Shown here: positions 7,702-18,935 of the stretch, piece after piece
Layout of the letters: each line of letters begins with the position of its first letter
How positions within the stretch are numbered: position 1 is the stretch's first letter
Assembly: GCF_964252635.1 (NCBI RefSeq)
Contig: NZ_CAXUNP010000012.1
Location: 37,768 to 101,767 of the forward strand
Direction: 5' to 3'
Source of the DNA: Jatrophihabitans sp964252635
GTDB lineage: Bacteria; Actinomycetota; Actinomycetes; Mycobacteriales; Jatrophihabitantaceae
Length of the DNA stretch: 64,000 nt
Notes under the pieces: generated by a model
The model's database searches: none
Told to the model about the DNA's origin: nothing
Seen by the model: the letters and a program-made list of their open reading frames with translations, nothing else
Position numbers and translations under genes: made by a program

Positions 7702-9090
7702 TCACGAGCCGGTCGGCCCCGGAACGGGAACGCCGACCTCGATACGGACGCCGCCCATGCGGGCGCGGCGGATGGTGAACGAGCCGCCGAGGTCGGTGGC
7801 GCGGTGGCACATGTTCGACAGGCCCTGGTGCCGCCCGTCGGCACTGCCCGCTCCCGACGACGACCGCAACCGGCGACGCAGCTCGCGCGGGTCGCCGGTG
7901 CCGTCGTCGCTGATCCACAAAGTGACGACGTCGCCGCGGTACCGCAGGCGCACCGTGGCCCGCGTCGCGTGGGCGTGGATCGAGGTGTTGAACAGGGCCT
8001 CGCCGGCGATGCGTGCGAGCGCGTGTTCGACGCGGGCGCCCAGCGTGACCGGTACCCCCTCGACGTGCACGCCGACCGCGAGCGACGGGCGGTGCTGGGC
8101 GGCGAGCCCGTGCAGCAGGTCCGACAGGCTGACGACCTCGTCGCCCACCGGTTGGTGGTGCAGCGCGTAGATCACCGAACGCACCTGGTCGCCGGCCTGG
8201 GCGACGAGGTCGCGGGCGTGGACCAGGCGCGTGACGGTGTCGCCGGTCGTGCCCTCGCGCTCCAGGGCCTCGGCCCGGCAGACGTCGACGGCAAGGCCGG
8301 CCGACAGCACGTACTGGGCGACGCTGTCGTGGAGTTCGAGGGCGATGCGGTGCCGTTCGGCGTCGAGCAGCTCGCGCTGGTGCAGCACCGTGAGCCGGCC
8401 CTCGGCGCGTTGCAACTCCTCCGTCCGGGTGCGCAGGTCCGCCGAGCCCCGGGCGATCTCGTCGAGCAGGTGCTGCGCGTGCTCGCGCTGCTCGGTGGCC
8501 GTCGAGTACAGCGCGGACGTGTGGATCGACATCGCCGCCTGGTTGGCCAGGATGCGCAGCACCCAGAGGTCCTCCGGGTCGATCGTGCCGCCGGGCAGGT
8601 AGGACACGACCAGCCGGCCCAGCACCTCGCCGTCCAGCAGCATCGGCACCTGCACCCACCCGTCGCGCACCACGGTCGTGGTGTGCAGGTTGCGGCGCAC
8701 CTGGTACAGCTGCTCGCGCAGCGTCGCGGGCAACGCGCGCTCGGAATCGACCAGCGCGCCCGTCCGGCCCGCCGCGAGGAACCGCACCCCGAGGTGCGGC
8801 AGGGTCGAGTCGCGCAGGGCCACCATCGTCCAGTCGGCGTGCAGGTGCCCGGCGGCGGCACCGAGCACGCCGTGCAGCAGCCCGACGGGGTCGTCGCGGG
8901 TGCGCACCAGGGCCGAGGAGATCCCCTCCAGGGCGTGGACGGCCGAGGTCATGCGTTCCTCGGTGCGTTGCAGCTGCAGGTAGTACGACTTCTTGCCCGA
9001 GCGGACCCCGGTGAGGGTGCTCAGGCTGGCGTTGTCGGCCGGCCGCCCCGACGGCGCGGCGTGGTGGTCGTCGCGGTCAGAGAGCGGCAC
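7702..9090 (-). CDS. NarL-type sensor histidine kinase with GAF domain, MnoS-like
   Basis: The 462-residue kinase has no membrane segment, so it is a cytoplasmic sensor. A GAF-like domain spans about residues 60-190, a short coiled stretch follows, then the HisKA_3 box ERHRIALELHDSVAQYVLS with the phospho-acceptor His. The ATPase domain ends it (EALFNTSIHAHATRATVRLR, DDGTGDP, GLSNMCHRA). I chose the GTG at 9088-9090, which overlaps the 3' end of the upstream alcohol dehydrogenase gene by 14 bases, because the conserved-looking N-terminus STLTGVRSGKKSYYLQLQRT would be lost from the later ATG. The response regulator follows. It probably senses alcohol, aldehyde or redox state. Confidence 0.82.
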   Translation of the reverse strand: MPLSDRDDHHAAPSGRPADNASLSTLTGVRSGKKSYYLQLQRTEERMTSAVHALEGISSALVRTRDDPVGLLHGVLGAAAGHLHADWTMVALRDSTLPHLGVRFLAAGRTGALVDSERALPATLREQLYQVRRNLHTTTVVRDGWVQVPMLLDGEVLGRLVVSYLPGGTIDPEDLWVLRILANQAAMSIHTSALYSTATEQREHAQHLLDEIARGSADLRTRTEELQRAEGRLTVLHQRELLDAERHRIALELHDSVAQYVLSAGLAVDVCRAEALEREGTTGDTVTRLVHARDLVAQAGDQVRSVIYALHHQPVGDEVVSLSDLLHGLAAQHRPSLAVGVHVEGVPVTLGARVEHALARIAGEALFNTSIHAHATRATVRLRYRGDVVTLWISDDGTGDPRELRRRLRSSSGAGSADGRHQGLSNMCHRATDLGGSFTIRRARMGGVRIEVGVPVPGPTGS

Positions 9091-10294
9091 GGAACAGGTC
9101 CGCGAGATCGGCCTCGCTGGTGCTGCGGGGGTTCGTCGACAGGCAGGCGTCGGCCAGAGCGTTCCGGGCCAAGGTCGGGATGTCGCTGTCGCGGACACCG
9201 AGCTCGGCCAACCCCTTCGGGACGCCGAGCCGGTCGGCCACGCCTCGGACCTCGTCGGCCAGCACCTCGCCCACCTCGTCGGCGGGGATCGCCCTGCCGA
9301 CGCCCGCCGTCGCGGCCAACGGCACGAAGCGCTCGCCGCCGACCGCCGCGTTGAACCGGATGACGTGGGGGAGCAGCACCCCGTTGACGACACCGTGCGG
9401 CAGGTCGAGCAGCCCGCCCACCTGATGGCTCATCGCGTGGGTCGCGCCCAGGATCGCGTTGCTGAAGGCCAGCCCCGCCTCGAGGCTGGCCTGAGCCATG
9501 TTGCTGCGGTGGTGGGCGGACCCGCGCTGGTCGATCATCTGCGACAGGTTGCCGAAGACCAGGCCGACGGCGCTGAGCGCGTGCCCGTCCGTGAGCGGGT
9601 TGTGGGCGCGGGACACGTAGGCCTCGATGCCGTGCGTCAGCGCGTCGAGCCCGGTGGCCGCGGCGAGGTCGTCGGGCATGGTCTCGAGCAACGACGGGTC
9701 GGTCAGGGAGATGTCGGGCACGAGCGCGCGGCCCATGATCGTCACCTTCACCGAGTTGGCGGTGTCGGTGATGATGCAGAACTGCGAGACGTCCGCGCCG
9801 GTGCCGGCCGTCGTCGGGATCATCAGCATCGGCGGGATGGTGCGGGTGACGCGGTCCACGCCGGCGTAGTCGAGGATCGACCCGCCGTTGCAGGTCAGGA
9901 TCGCGATGCCCTTGGCCGCGTCCATGCACGAGCCGCCGCCGAGCGCGACGAGCACGTCGCAGCCGGACTCCAGATAGCGCTCGTAACCGGCTGCGACCTC
10001 GTGGTCCTTCGGGTTGGGGGTGACGCCGGACCAGACGGTGGCGTCGAGCCCGGCGTCGGCCAGGAACCGGTCGAGGCACTCGGCCCACCCGGCGCCCTGC
10101 AGGCCGCTGTCGGTGACCACGAAGGGCCGCCGCGCCCCGAGCCGGAGCGCGGCGAAACCGGCCTCCCGCAACGAGCCGGCGCCGAAGACCACCTCGGGGG
10201 CCTGGAACTTGATGACCCCTGCCGGCGCGTCGTGGTCGTGGCGTGCGCCCGTGCCGAGCGGCGCCTCGCGATGGAGCGTGGCGAGTGCAGGCAA
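9077..10294 (-). CDS. Iron-containing alcohol dehydrogenase, 1,3-propanediol dehydrogenase-like
   Basis: The 405-residue group III ADH carries the cofactor motif ALGGGSCMDAAKG near residue 117, PTTAGTGADVSQF near 160, and metal-ligand regions LDALTHGIEAYVS near 215, THAMSHQVGG and LPHGVVNGVLLPHV. Translation begins at a TTG (complement of 10292-10294) preceded at ideal spacing by AGGAGG, which decides the start. Its stop overlaps the kinase start, so sensor and enzyme are co-expressed. It probably oxidises diols or primary alcohols with NAD, or reduces aldehydes. In the M. smegmatis mno locus a similar gene accompanies mnoS. Confidence 0.85.
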   Translation of the reverse strand: MPALATLHREAPLGTGARHDHDAPAGVIKFQAPEVVFGAGSLREAGFAALRLGARRPFVVTDSGLQGAGWAECLDRFLADAGLDATVWSGVTPNPKDHEVAAGYERYLESGCDVLVALGGGSCMDAAKGIAILTCNGGSILDYAGVDRVTRTIPPMLMIPTTAGTGADVSQFCIITDTANSVKVTIMGRALVPDISLTDPSLLETMPDDLAAATGLDALTHGIEAYVSRAHNPLTDGHALSAVGLVFGNLSQMIDQRGSAHHRSNMAQASLEAGLAFSNAILGATHAMSHQVGGLLDLPHGVVNGVLLPHVIRFNAAVGGERFVPLAATAGVGRAIPADEVGEVLADEVRGVADRLGVPKGLAELGVRDSDIPTLARNALADACLSTNPRSTSEADLADLFRAAL

Positions 10295-10300
10295 CGTTGC
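10291..10300. promoter_or_regulatory. Palindrome GCAACGTTGC across the TTG start
   Basis: A perfect 10-bp palindrome includes the TTG start of the alcohol dehydrogenase and abuts its AGGAGG. It has the half-site GCAACG, also found inverted in CGTTGCAACG upstream of the aldehyde dehydrogenase. A role as operator is only inferred. Confidence 0.25.
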
Positions 10301-10320
10301 CTCCTGTGTGGGTGCAGCGA

Positions 10321-12294
<1,974 letters not shown>

Positions 12295-12336
12295 GGTGAC
12301 TTACCCCCTGGGTCGGCGCGGTGGTCGATCGCGATG

Positions 12337-12771
12337 TCAGATCAGGTCGAAGGCGTGCAGCTCCGCGTCGGTCATCAGGCGGGAGCGGATGAGGAAGCGC
12401 ACGCCCTCGGGCGCCTCGACCGAGAAGCCGGCCCCGCGCCCCTTCACGACGTCGATGGTGATGTGGGTGTGCTTCCAGTACTCGTACTGGCTGGTCGACA
12501 TGTACATGGGGATGCCGCGATCGACCCCGATGTCGAGGTCGCCGAGGTGCACGTCACCGGTGTCGCTGATGAGGAAGTCGCCGTCGGGGAAGCACATCGG
12601 CGACGAGCCGTCGCAGCAACCGCCGGACTGGTGGAACATCAGGTCGCCGTGGCGCTTGGTGAGGTCGCGCAGCAGTTCTGCGGCCCGGTCGCTGACCCCG
12701 ATCCGGGACTCGGTGTTCTCGGATGCGCTCGACGGGTGGATCGCCGGCGGGACGGTCGGGGTCTCGGACAT
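12337..12771 (-). CDS. DUF779 family protein
   Basis: This 144-residue protein has the DUF779 features FHQSGGCCDGSSPMCFPDGD with the Cys pair, then DVHLGDLDIG and YWKHTHITIDVVKGRGAGFS. DUF779 proteins have no established activity but are recurrently encoded next to ExaC-type aldehyde dehydrogenases, as here. The ATG at 12769-12771 follows AGGAAG. It sits between the aldehyde dehydrogenase and acs genes, all in one direction. The conserved cysteines and histidines suggest metal or thiol chemistry, but this is inference. Confidence 0.85.
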   Translation of the reverse strand: MSETPTVPPAIHPSSASENTESRIGVSDRAAELLRDLTKRHGDLMFHQSGGCCDGSSPMCFPDGDFLISDTGDVHLGDLDIGVDRGIPMYMSTSQYEYWKHTHITIDVVKGRGAGFSVEAPEGVRFLIRSRLMTDAELHAFDLI

Positions 12772-12829
12772 GGGCGGCACTTCCTTCCTGGGGCGGACGT
12801 TACGCCGGGGTCGTCCTCCGTGCACCGAT

Positions 12830-12863
12830 TCGGCCCGTCGTCGGCGAACCGACGACGGGCCGA
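12830..12863 (-). terminator. 15-bp perfect hairpin after the aldehyde dehydrogenase
   Basis: Arms 12830-12844 (TCGGCCCGTCGTCGG) and 12849-12863 are exactly complementary around a CGAA loop. There is no T-run. It lies between two genes read in the same direction, so it may attenuate read-through into the DUF779 and acs genes rather than end an operon outright. Confidence 0.75.
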
Positions 12864-12887
12864 GCGGGGATGCGCGTCCGGACCGGT

Positions 12888-14411
<1,524 letters not shown>

Positions 14412-14478
14412 GGGGCCCCCTTCGTCGACCGAATGGCCACCGCTCGGTGCGCCACGTCACAGACAGTAGGTAGCGCCG

Positions 14479-14488
14479 CGTTGCAACG
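14479..14488. promoter_or_regulatory. Palindrome CGTTGCAACG upstream of the aldehyde dehydrogenase
   Basis: A perfect 10-bp palindrome lies 68 bases upstream of the aldehyde dehydrogenase ATG, at a promoter-proximal place. It uses the same GCAACG half-site as the palindrome at 10291-10300, in the opposite order. The 14412-14533 gap holds nothing else I recognise. Confidence 0.35.
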
Positions 14489-14533
14489 ACGCTGCATCGG
14501 CTGTGGGTGGACGAGGAAGGCCCGCCGGGCGGC

Positions 14534-15562
14534 CTAGTGCGGCCGGCGGGCGACGGCCAGTGCGGTCTCGTGCAGGCTGCCGAGGTACAGGACCCCGTCC
14601 CGTTCGGCGACGCCGGTGACCATGGAGTACTCGTCCCCGGGGCCCTCCAGGTCGTGCACCACCCGACCATCGAAGGACACCGCCACGACCCGCACGGTTC
14701 GCTTCGGGGCAGGTCTGAGGCGCTCGGGCAGCAGCCAGACGAGCTGACGCAGGACGCCGGGGCGCGGCAGCAGCGCGTCGAGCAGCCGGTCGCGGGGTGC
14801 GGCGAGGGTGACCCAGACCAGGCCGTCGCTGCCCAGGCTGATGTTGTCGGGGAAGCCGGGCAGGTTGTCGACGAGGACGTCGTGCGCTCCTGCCCGCGGC
14901 CCGGCGAGCCAGTACCGGCGCAGCCGGTACGCGCCCGTCTCGGCCACGACGACGCACGAGCCGTCCGGGGCCAGCGCCACACCGTTCGCGAACTGCAGCC
15001 CGTCGAGCAGGGTCTGCACCTGCCCGTCGCGGTCGCGGCGGAACAGCCGGCCGGTCCCACGGTGCTCGAGCAGGGCTCCGAGGTAGTGGTCGAGGTCGAA
15101 GTCGCGTGACGACGCGCTGAAGTAGATGGTGCCGTCCGAGGCCTCGACCACGTTGCTGGCGAAGTTCAGCGGCACCCCGTCGACGTCGGCCACCAGCGTG
15201 GTGACGGTGCCGCCGGCCTCGAGATCGACCTGCAGCAGGCCCCGCTCGCTGTCGCAGACGAGCAGGCGTCCACTCGCGCACCACTCGAGCCCCAGCGGCC
15301 TCCCGCCGGTGCGCGCGATGGTCTCGACCACTCCGTCGACCGGGTCGATGCGCAGGATGCGCCCGTCGCTGACGCCGACGAGCGCCCGGCCGTCGGCGTC
15401 GAGGACGACGTCCTCGGGCCCGACCCCGGAGAGCTCGAGGCGACGCAGTCCCAGGGGGCGCACGTCGGCCGCGTTGGGTGCGGGTCGGGGCGGGGACCAG
15501 CGGCGGGTACGTAGGCGTCGGTGCGACACCTCGACACCGTAGTCGGCCGGTGGTCCGGGCAC
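14534..15562 (-). CDS. SMP-30/strictosidine-synthase-like lactonase
   Basis: The 342-residue protein looks like a six-bladed beta-propeller of the strictosidine synthase-like and gluconolactonase group. Repeating blade motifs include GPEDVVLDADGRALVGVSDG, ASDGTIYFSASS, FANGVALAPDGSCVVVAETG and DNISLGSDGLVWVTLAAPR. Acidic and Asn residues in GPEDV, FAN and PDN are the usual calcium ligands. Such proteins hydrolyse lactones or esters. The start is a GTG (complement of 15560-15562), and the first 30 residues are low-complexity, so a later start is possible. It is divergent from uppP. The substrate is not predictable. Confidence 0.72.
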   Translation of the reverse strand: MPGPPADYGVEVSHRRLRTRRWSPPRPAPNAADVRPLGLRRLELSGVGPEDVVLDADGRALVGVSDGRILRIDPVDGVVETIARTGGRPLGLEWCASGRLLVCDSERGLLQVDLEAGGTVTTLVADVDGVPLNFASNVVEASDGTIYFSASSRDFDLDHYLGALLEHRGTGRLFRRDRDGQVQTLLDGLQFANGVALAPDGSCVVVAETGAYRLRRYWLAGPRAGAHDVLVDNLPGFPDNISLGSDGLVWVTLAAPRDRLLDALLPRPGVLRQLVWLLPERLRPAPKRTVRVVAVSFDGRVVHDLEGPGDEYSMVTGVAERDGVLYLGSLHETALAVARRPH

Positions 15563-15622
15563 TCGGGCAGCGTCGTGACGAGGAGCGGCCCAACGTGAAT
15601 CCCGCCTGAGCGGCCGGCCGGG

Positions 15623-15643
15623 TTACTACTCAGTCGATAGTAA
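15623..15643. promoter_or_regulatory. Inverted repeat TTACTA-N9-TAGTAA in a divergent promoter
   Basis: This AT-rich 21-bp inverted repeat lies between the lactonase and uppP starts and ends 9 bases before the uppP GTG. Its size and arm length suit a TetR/MarR-type operator; TAGTAA could also act as a poor -10 element for a near-leaderless uppP transcript. Confidence 0.4.
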
Positions 15644-15652
15644 GTTCGCACG

Positions 15653-16561
15653 GTGCATCACCATCTGAGCTGGCTCGAGGCCGGCGTCGTCGGGGCCGTG
15701 CAGGGTGTGGCCGAGCTCTTCCCCGTCTCGAGCCTGGGCCACAGCGTGTTGATCCCGGCCGTGGTCGGTGGCTCGTGGGCGAGGGACCTGGACGTCCGTT
15801 CGGCCGAGTCGCCCTACCTGGCCTTCATCGTCGGTCTGCACGTCGCCACGGCGCTGGCGCTGCTCGTCTACTTCTGGCGTGACTGGGTGCGCATCGTGCG
15901 CGGCCTGGTCAGCAGCATCGCCCGTCGCGAGGTCGCCGACGCCGACCAGCGTCTGGCCTGGCTGCTGGTGCTGGGCACGGTGCCGGTCGGCATCGTGGGA
16001 CTGGTCGGCGAGCACTTCTTCCGCACCGAACTGGCACGTCCCGTCCCGACCGCCGTCTTCCTCATGGTCAACGGCGTGGTGCTCCTCGGTGTCGAGCGAG
16101 GGCGGCGGACCGACCGAGAGCATCGTGACGTCGAGTACGTCGACGAGCGCGTCAGTGGCGTGGAGTCCGACCACCGCATCGTGCGCACCTCCGTGCTGCG
16201 CTCGGTCGCGATCGGTGCGACGCAGATCCTTGCCCTGGCGCCGGGCATCTCGCGCTCGGGCGTCGCGACGACCGGCGGCATGCTGGCCGGTCTGACCCGC
16301 GAGGACGCCGCCCGCTTCAGCTTCCTGCTCGCCACACCGGTCATCCTCGCCGCGGGTGCGCTGAAGGTCGGCGACCTCACCGGCCCGCTGGGTGACGGCA
16401 TCCGTCCCCAGGTGCTGTTCGGGTCACTGCTCTCGGGCGTCGGGGCCTACCTGTCGGTGCGGTTCCTCACCCGGTACCTCGCCGGCCGGTCGCTGCGCCC
16501 GTTCGGGGCGTACTGCCTCGCCGCGGGCGCGGCCTGCCTCGTCTGGTTCGCAGTCCGCTGA
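15653..16561 (+). CDS. uppP: Undecaprenyl-diphosphatase UppP/BacA
   Basis: The 302-residue integral membrane phosphatase recycles undecaprenyl pyrophosphate for peptidoglycan synthesis. It has both active-site motifs: the glutamate-rich EAGVVGAVQGVAELFPVSSLGH at residues 9-30 and PGISRSGVATTGG near 200. About eight membrane helices are visible. An extra charged loop (residues 145-172, RGRRTDREHRDVEYVDERVS) is longer than in many homologues. Translation starts at GTG 15653 with no clear Shine-Dalgarno sequence, close behind an AT-rich inverted repeat, so the transcript may be almost leaderless. Confidence 0.93.
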   Translation: MHHHLSWLEAGVVGAVQGVAELFPVSSLGHSVLIPAVVGGSWARDLDVRSAESPYLAFIVGLHVATALALLVYFWRDWVRIVRGLVSSIARREVADADQRLAWLLVLGTVPVGIVGLVGEHFFRTELARPVPTAVFLMVNGVVLLGVERGRRTDREHRDVEYVDERVSGVESDHRIVRTSVLRSVAIGATQILALAPGISRSGVATTGGMLAGLTREDAARFSFLLATPVILAAGALKVGDLTGPLGDGIRPQVLFGSLLSGVGAYLSVRFLTRYLAGRSLRPFGAYCLAAGAACLVWFAVR

Positions 16562-16573
16562 CCCGGCACGCCG

Positions 16574-16726
16574 TCAGGCGTCGTCGCGCTGGTTGAGCAG
16601 TTTCTCCCGCTCGCGACTCAGCTGGGCGAAGCGGTCCGACTCCCGGTCGCCGTCGTCCTCGAGCTTGCGGAGCTCGTTGTCGAGTTCGGTGAGCCTGGCC
16701 TCGTGCTTCTCGTCGTTGCCGCTCAT
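16574..16726 (-). CDS. Small charged coiled-coil protein
   Basis: This 50-residue product (MSGNDEKHEARLTELDNELR at the start) is rich in Glu, Lys, Arg and Asp with Leu at heptad-like spacing, so one amphipathic helix or coiled coil is expected. Its ATG overlaps the stop of the VOC gene upstream (ATGA), which supports translation. I do not recognise the family. It converges on uppP. Confidence 0.6.
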   Translation of the reverse strand: MSGNDEKHEARLTELDNELRKLEDDGDRESDRFAQLSREREKLLNQRDDA

Positions 16727-17172
16727 GAGGACACCGGTGCCACGAGTTCGACGTTGATGTCGTCCGGGTCCTGGAACGACAGGATGGCCATGCCGGCGTC
16801 CTCCAGGACGTCGACGGTGCCGTGCTCGACCCCGGCGCTGTCGAGGGTCGTCGCAGCGGCGTGCAGGTCGTCGACCGAGGCCACCCCGAAGCTCACGTGG
16901 TCGAGCCCCACCCTGGTCGAGTCGAAGGTGTCGTTGCTCCCGGCCACCGGACGCAGGCCGAGCAGCTGGTCGCCGACCGAGAACACGCAACCGCCGTAGA
17001 ACCGGGCACGGTCCTCGCGCGCACCGGGCTCGTCGACCTGGTCGCTGAAGTCGATCGCCGGGTCGCTGCCGAACAGCCGTACGTAGAACGCCTTGGACCG
17101 GGCGATGTCCGTGACGGTCAGACGGACATGGTGGATGCCGTGCGGGCTGATGGCGTTGCTCGAGGAGGTCAT
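16723..17172 (-). CDS. VOC family (glyoxalase/dioxygenase fold) protein
   Basis: The 149-residue single-module VOC protein starts HGIHHVRLTVTDIARSKAFY, with the first metal-ligand His. It continues GLDHVSFGVASVDDL with a second ligand His and ends DPDDINVELVAP with the ligand Glu. The family includes glyoxalases, extradiol dioxygenases and resistance proteins, and the reaction cannot be chosen from sequence. It overlaps the small coiled-coil gene by four bases. The TPP-enzyme gene upstream reads in the same direction. Confidence 0.8.
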   Translation of the reverse strand: MTSSSNAISPHGIHHVRLTVTDIARSKAFYVRLFGSDPAIDFSDQVDEPGAREDRARFYGGCVFSVGDQLLGLRPVAGSNDTFDSTRVGLDHVSFGVASVDDLHAAATTLDSAGVEHGTVDVLEDAGMAILSFQDPDDINVELVAPVSS

Positions 17173-17221
17173 GCCCTGGCTGTACCCGGGCGGGCGGCCC
17201 GTTTCCCAGAACGGGGCCGTG

Positions 17222-18883
17222 TCAGGACAGGGTCTCGTCCAGCTCGCCGAGGGACGCGATGAGCTCGCTGTTGACGGAGTAGTCGACCGGGCAGGCGATC
17301 ACCGAGACGGTGTCGGCGGCCAGCGCCGTGCGCAGGGTGGGCAGCAGCTCGTCCGCCGCGGTGATGCGGTAGCCCGTGGCGCCGAAGCTCTGGGCGTAGG
17401 CGACGAAGTCCGGGTTACCGAACGCGGTGTCGACGTTGTGGCCGATCTCGAGGTCCATCTTCCAGCTGATCAACCCGTACGCGTCGTCGACCCAGATGAG
17501 GATGACCATCGGGGTGCGCAGGCGCAGCGCGGTCTCGATCTCCTGCGAGTTCATCAGGAACGCCCCGTCGCCGGTCGCCACCAGCACCTTGGCCTCGGGC
17601 CGGGCGATCTTGGCCGCGATGCCGCCCGGCACCGTCCACGCCATCGTCGACAGGCCGTTTGAGATCAGGCAGGTGTTGGGCTCGTAGGTGGGGTACAGGC
17701 GCGCCATCCACATCTTCAACGCGCCGGTGTCGACGAGGGCGATGTCGTCGCGGCGCAGCGCCGCCCGGGTGTCGGCGACGATGCGCGCCGGGGCGAGCGG
17801 GAACCGGTCGTCGGTCCGACCTCGATCGAGCTCGGCCGACAGCAGTTCGCGGATGCGCTCACCGCCCGACGGTGCGAACGACACGTCGGGGCCGACCGCG
17901 TCGGCCAGCGCGTCCAGGCTGCGCGAGATGTCGCCGTTGAGGCCCACCGCGACGTCGTAGTGCGCGTCGACCTCCGCCGGGAAGCGGTGCACGTGAATGA
18001 TCTTCGTGTCGCCGCGGGGGTTGATGCGGACGGGGTCGAACTCCTGCAGCTCGTAACCGGCCGACACGATGACGTCGGCTCGGTCGAACCCGAAGTTGAC
18101 GTAGTCGTGGCGCATGAAGCCGACCGCGCCGAGGGCGAGGCGGTGGTCGTCCGGGAACACCCCCTTGCCGTTGAAGGTGGTGGCCACGGGAACGTCGAGA
18201 CGCTCGGCGAAGCGCAGCAGGGCGGCGCCGGCCTGCGACCGGGCCGCGCCGTGGCCGGCCAGCAGCACCGGGTTGCGCGCGCCGCGCAGGATCTCGGCGG
18301 CGCGGGCGACCTGGGCATCGGACGGGTCGTCGGCGCGCGGCGTGTTCACCGGGAGCGGCACGAGCTCGGGACCGACCTCGGCCTCCTCGACGTCCTCCGG
18401 CACCGCGAGGTACACCGCGCCGGGCCGCTCGGTCTGGGCCAGCTTGAACGCCTTGCGGATCATCTCGGGGGCCGCGCCCGGGGTGGCCATGAGTGCGGAC
18501 CACTTGGTGACCGGCTCGAACATGTGCACCAGGTCGACGCTCTGGTGGGACTCCTTGTAACTGCGGTTCATGCCCACCTGCGCCGACAGCGCGACGAGCG
18601 GCGTGGAGTTCGTGGTGGCGTCCGCGGTGCCGAGCAGCAGGTTGATCGCGCCCGGGCCGAGGGTCGCGGAGCACACGCCCGCCCGCCCGGTGATCCGGCC
18701 GTAGGTCTCGGCCATGAACGACGCGCCCTGCTCGTGACGGGTCAGCACGTAGGTGATGTCGGACTCGGACAGGGCCTCGACCAGCCGGATGTTCTCCTCG
18801 CCCGGGATGCCGAACACGTGCGTGACGCCCTCGTGGGCGAGGCACTCGACGATCAGGTGGGCGGTGCTGCGCTGGTCGGCCAT
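17222..18883 (-). CDS. Acetolactate synthase large-subunit-type TPP enzyme
   Basis: The 553-residue protein has the three TPP-enzyme domains: an N-terminal pyrimidine-binding domain with catalytic Glu in LTRHEQGASFMAETYGR, a central domain near 195-330, and a C-terminal diphosphate-binding domain with GDGAFLMNSQEIETALR and IWVDDAYGLISWKMD. The GLISWKMD end and the absence of a regulatory-subunit gene nearby point to the catabolic AlsS-like branch or a related pyruvate decarboxylating enzyme. It would condense two pyruvates to acetolactate in the cytoplasm. The ATG at 18881-18883 was chosen because the frame upstream is unrelated low-complexity sequence. Confidence 0.82.
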   Translation of the reverse strand: MADQRSTAHLIVECLAHEGVTHVFGIPGEENIRLVEALSESDITYVLTRHEQGASFMAETYGRITGRAGVCSATLGPGAINLLLGTADATTNSTPLVALSAQVGMNRSYKESHQSVDLVHMFEPVTKWSALMATPGAAPEMIRKAFKLAQTERPGAVYLAVPEDVEEAEVGPELVPLPVNTPRADDPSDAQVARAAEILRGARNPVLLAGHGAARSQAGAALLRFAERLDVPVATTFNGKGVFPDDHRLALGAVGFMRHDYVNFGFDRADVIVSAGYELQEFDPVRINPRGDTKIIHVHRFPAEVDAHYDVAVGLNGDISRSLDALADAVGPDVSFAPSGGERIRELLSAELDRGRTDDRFPLAPARIVADTRAALRRDDIALVDTGALKMWMARLYPTYEPNTCLISNGLSTMAWTVPGGIAAKIARPEAKVLVATGDGAFLMNSQEIETALRLRTPMVILIWVDDAYGLISWKMDLEIGHNVDTAFGNPDFVAYAQSFGATGYRITAADELLPTLRTALAADTVSVIACPVDYSVNSELIASLGELDETLS

Positions 18884-18935
18884 GTCACCGAGCCTAGGCG
18901 GATCCGGGCCGCGCGGGGCCGGGCAGTGGCGAGGG

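Noticed and set aside
17222..18883. Damaged TPP motif in the acetolactate synthase-like enzyme
   Set aside because: IWVDDAYG differs from the textbook N-terminated motif, but similar Asp-containing variants occur in catabolic acetolactate synthases, so it is not a defect.
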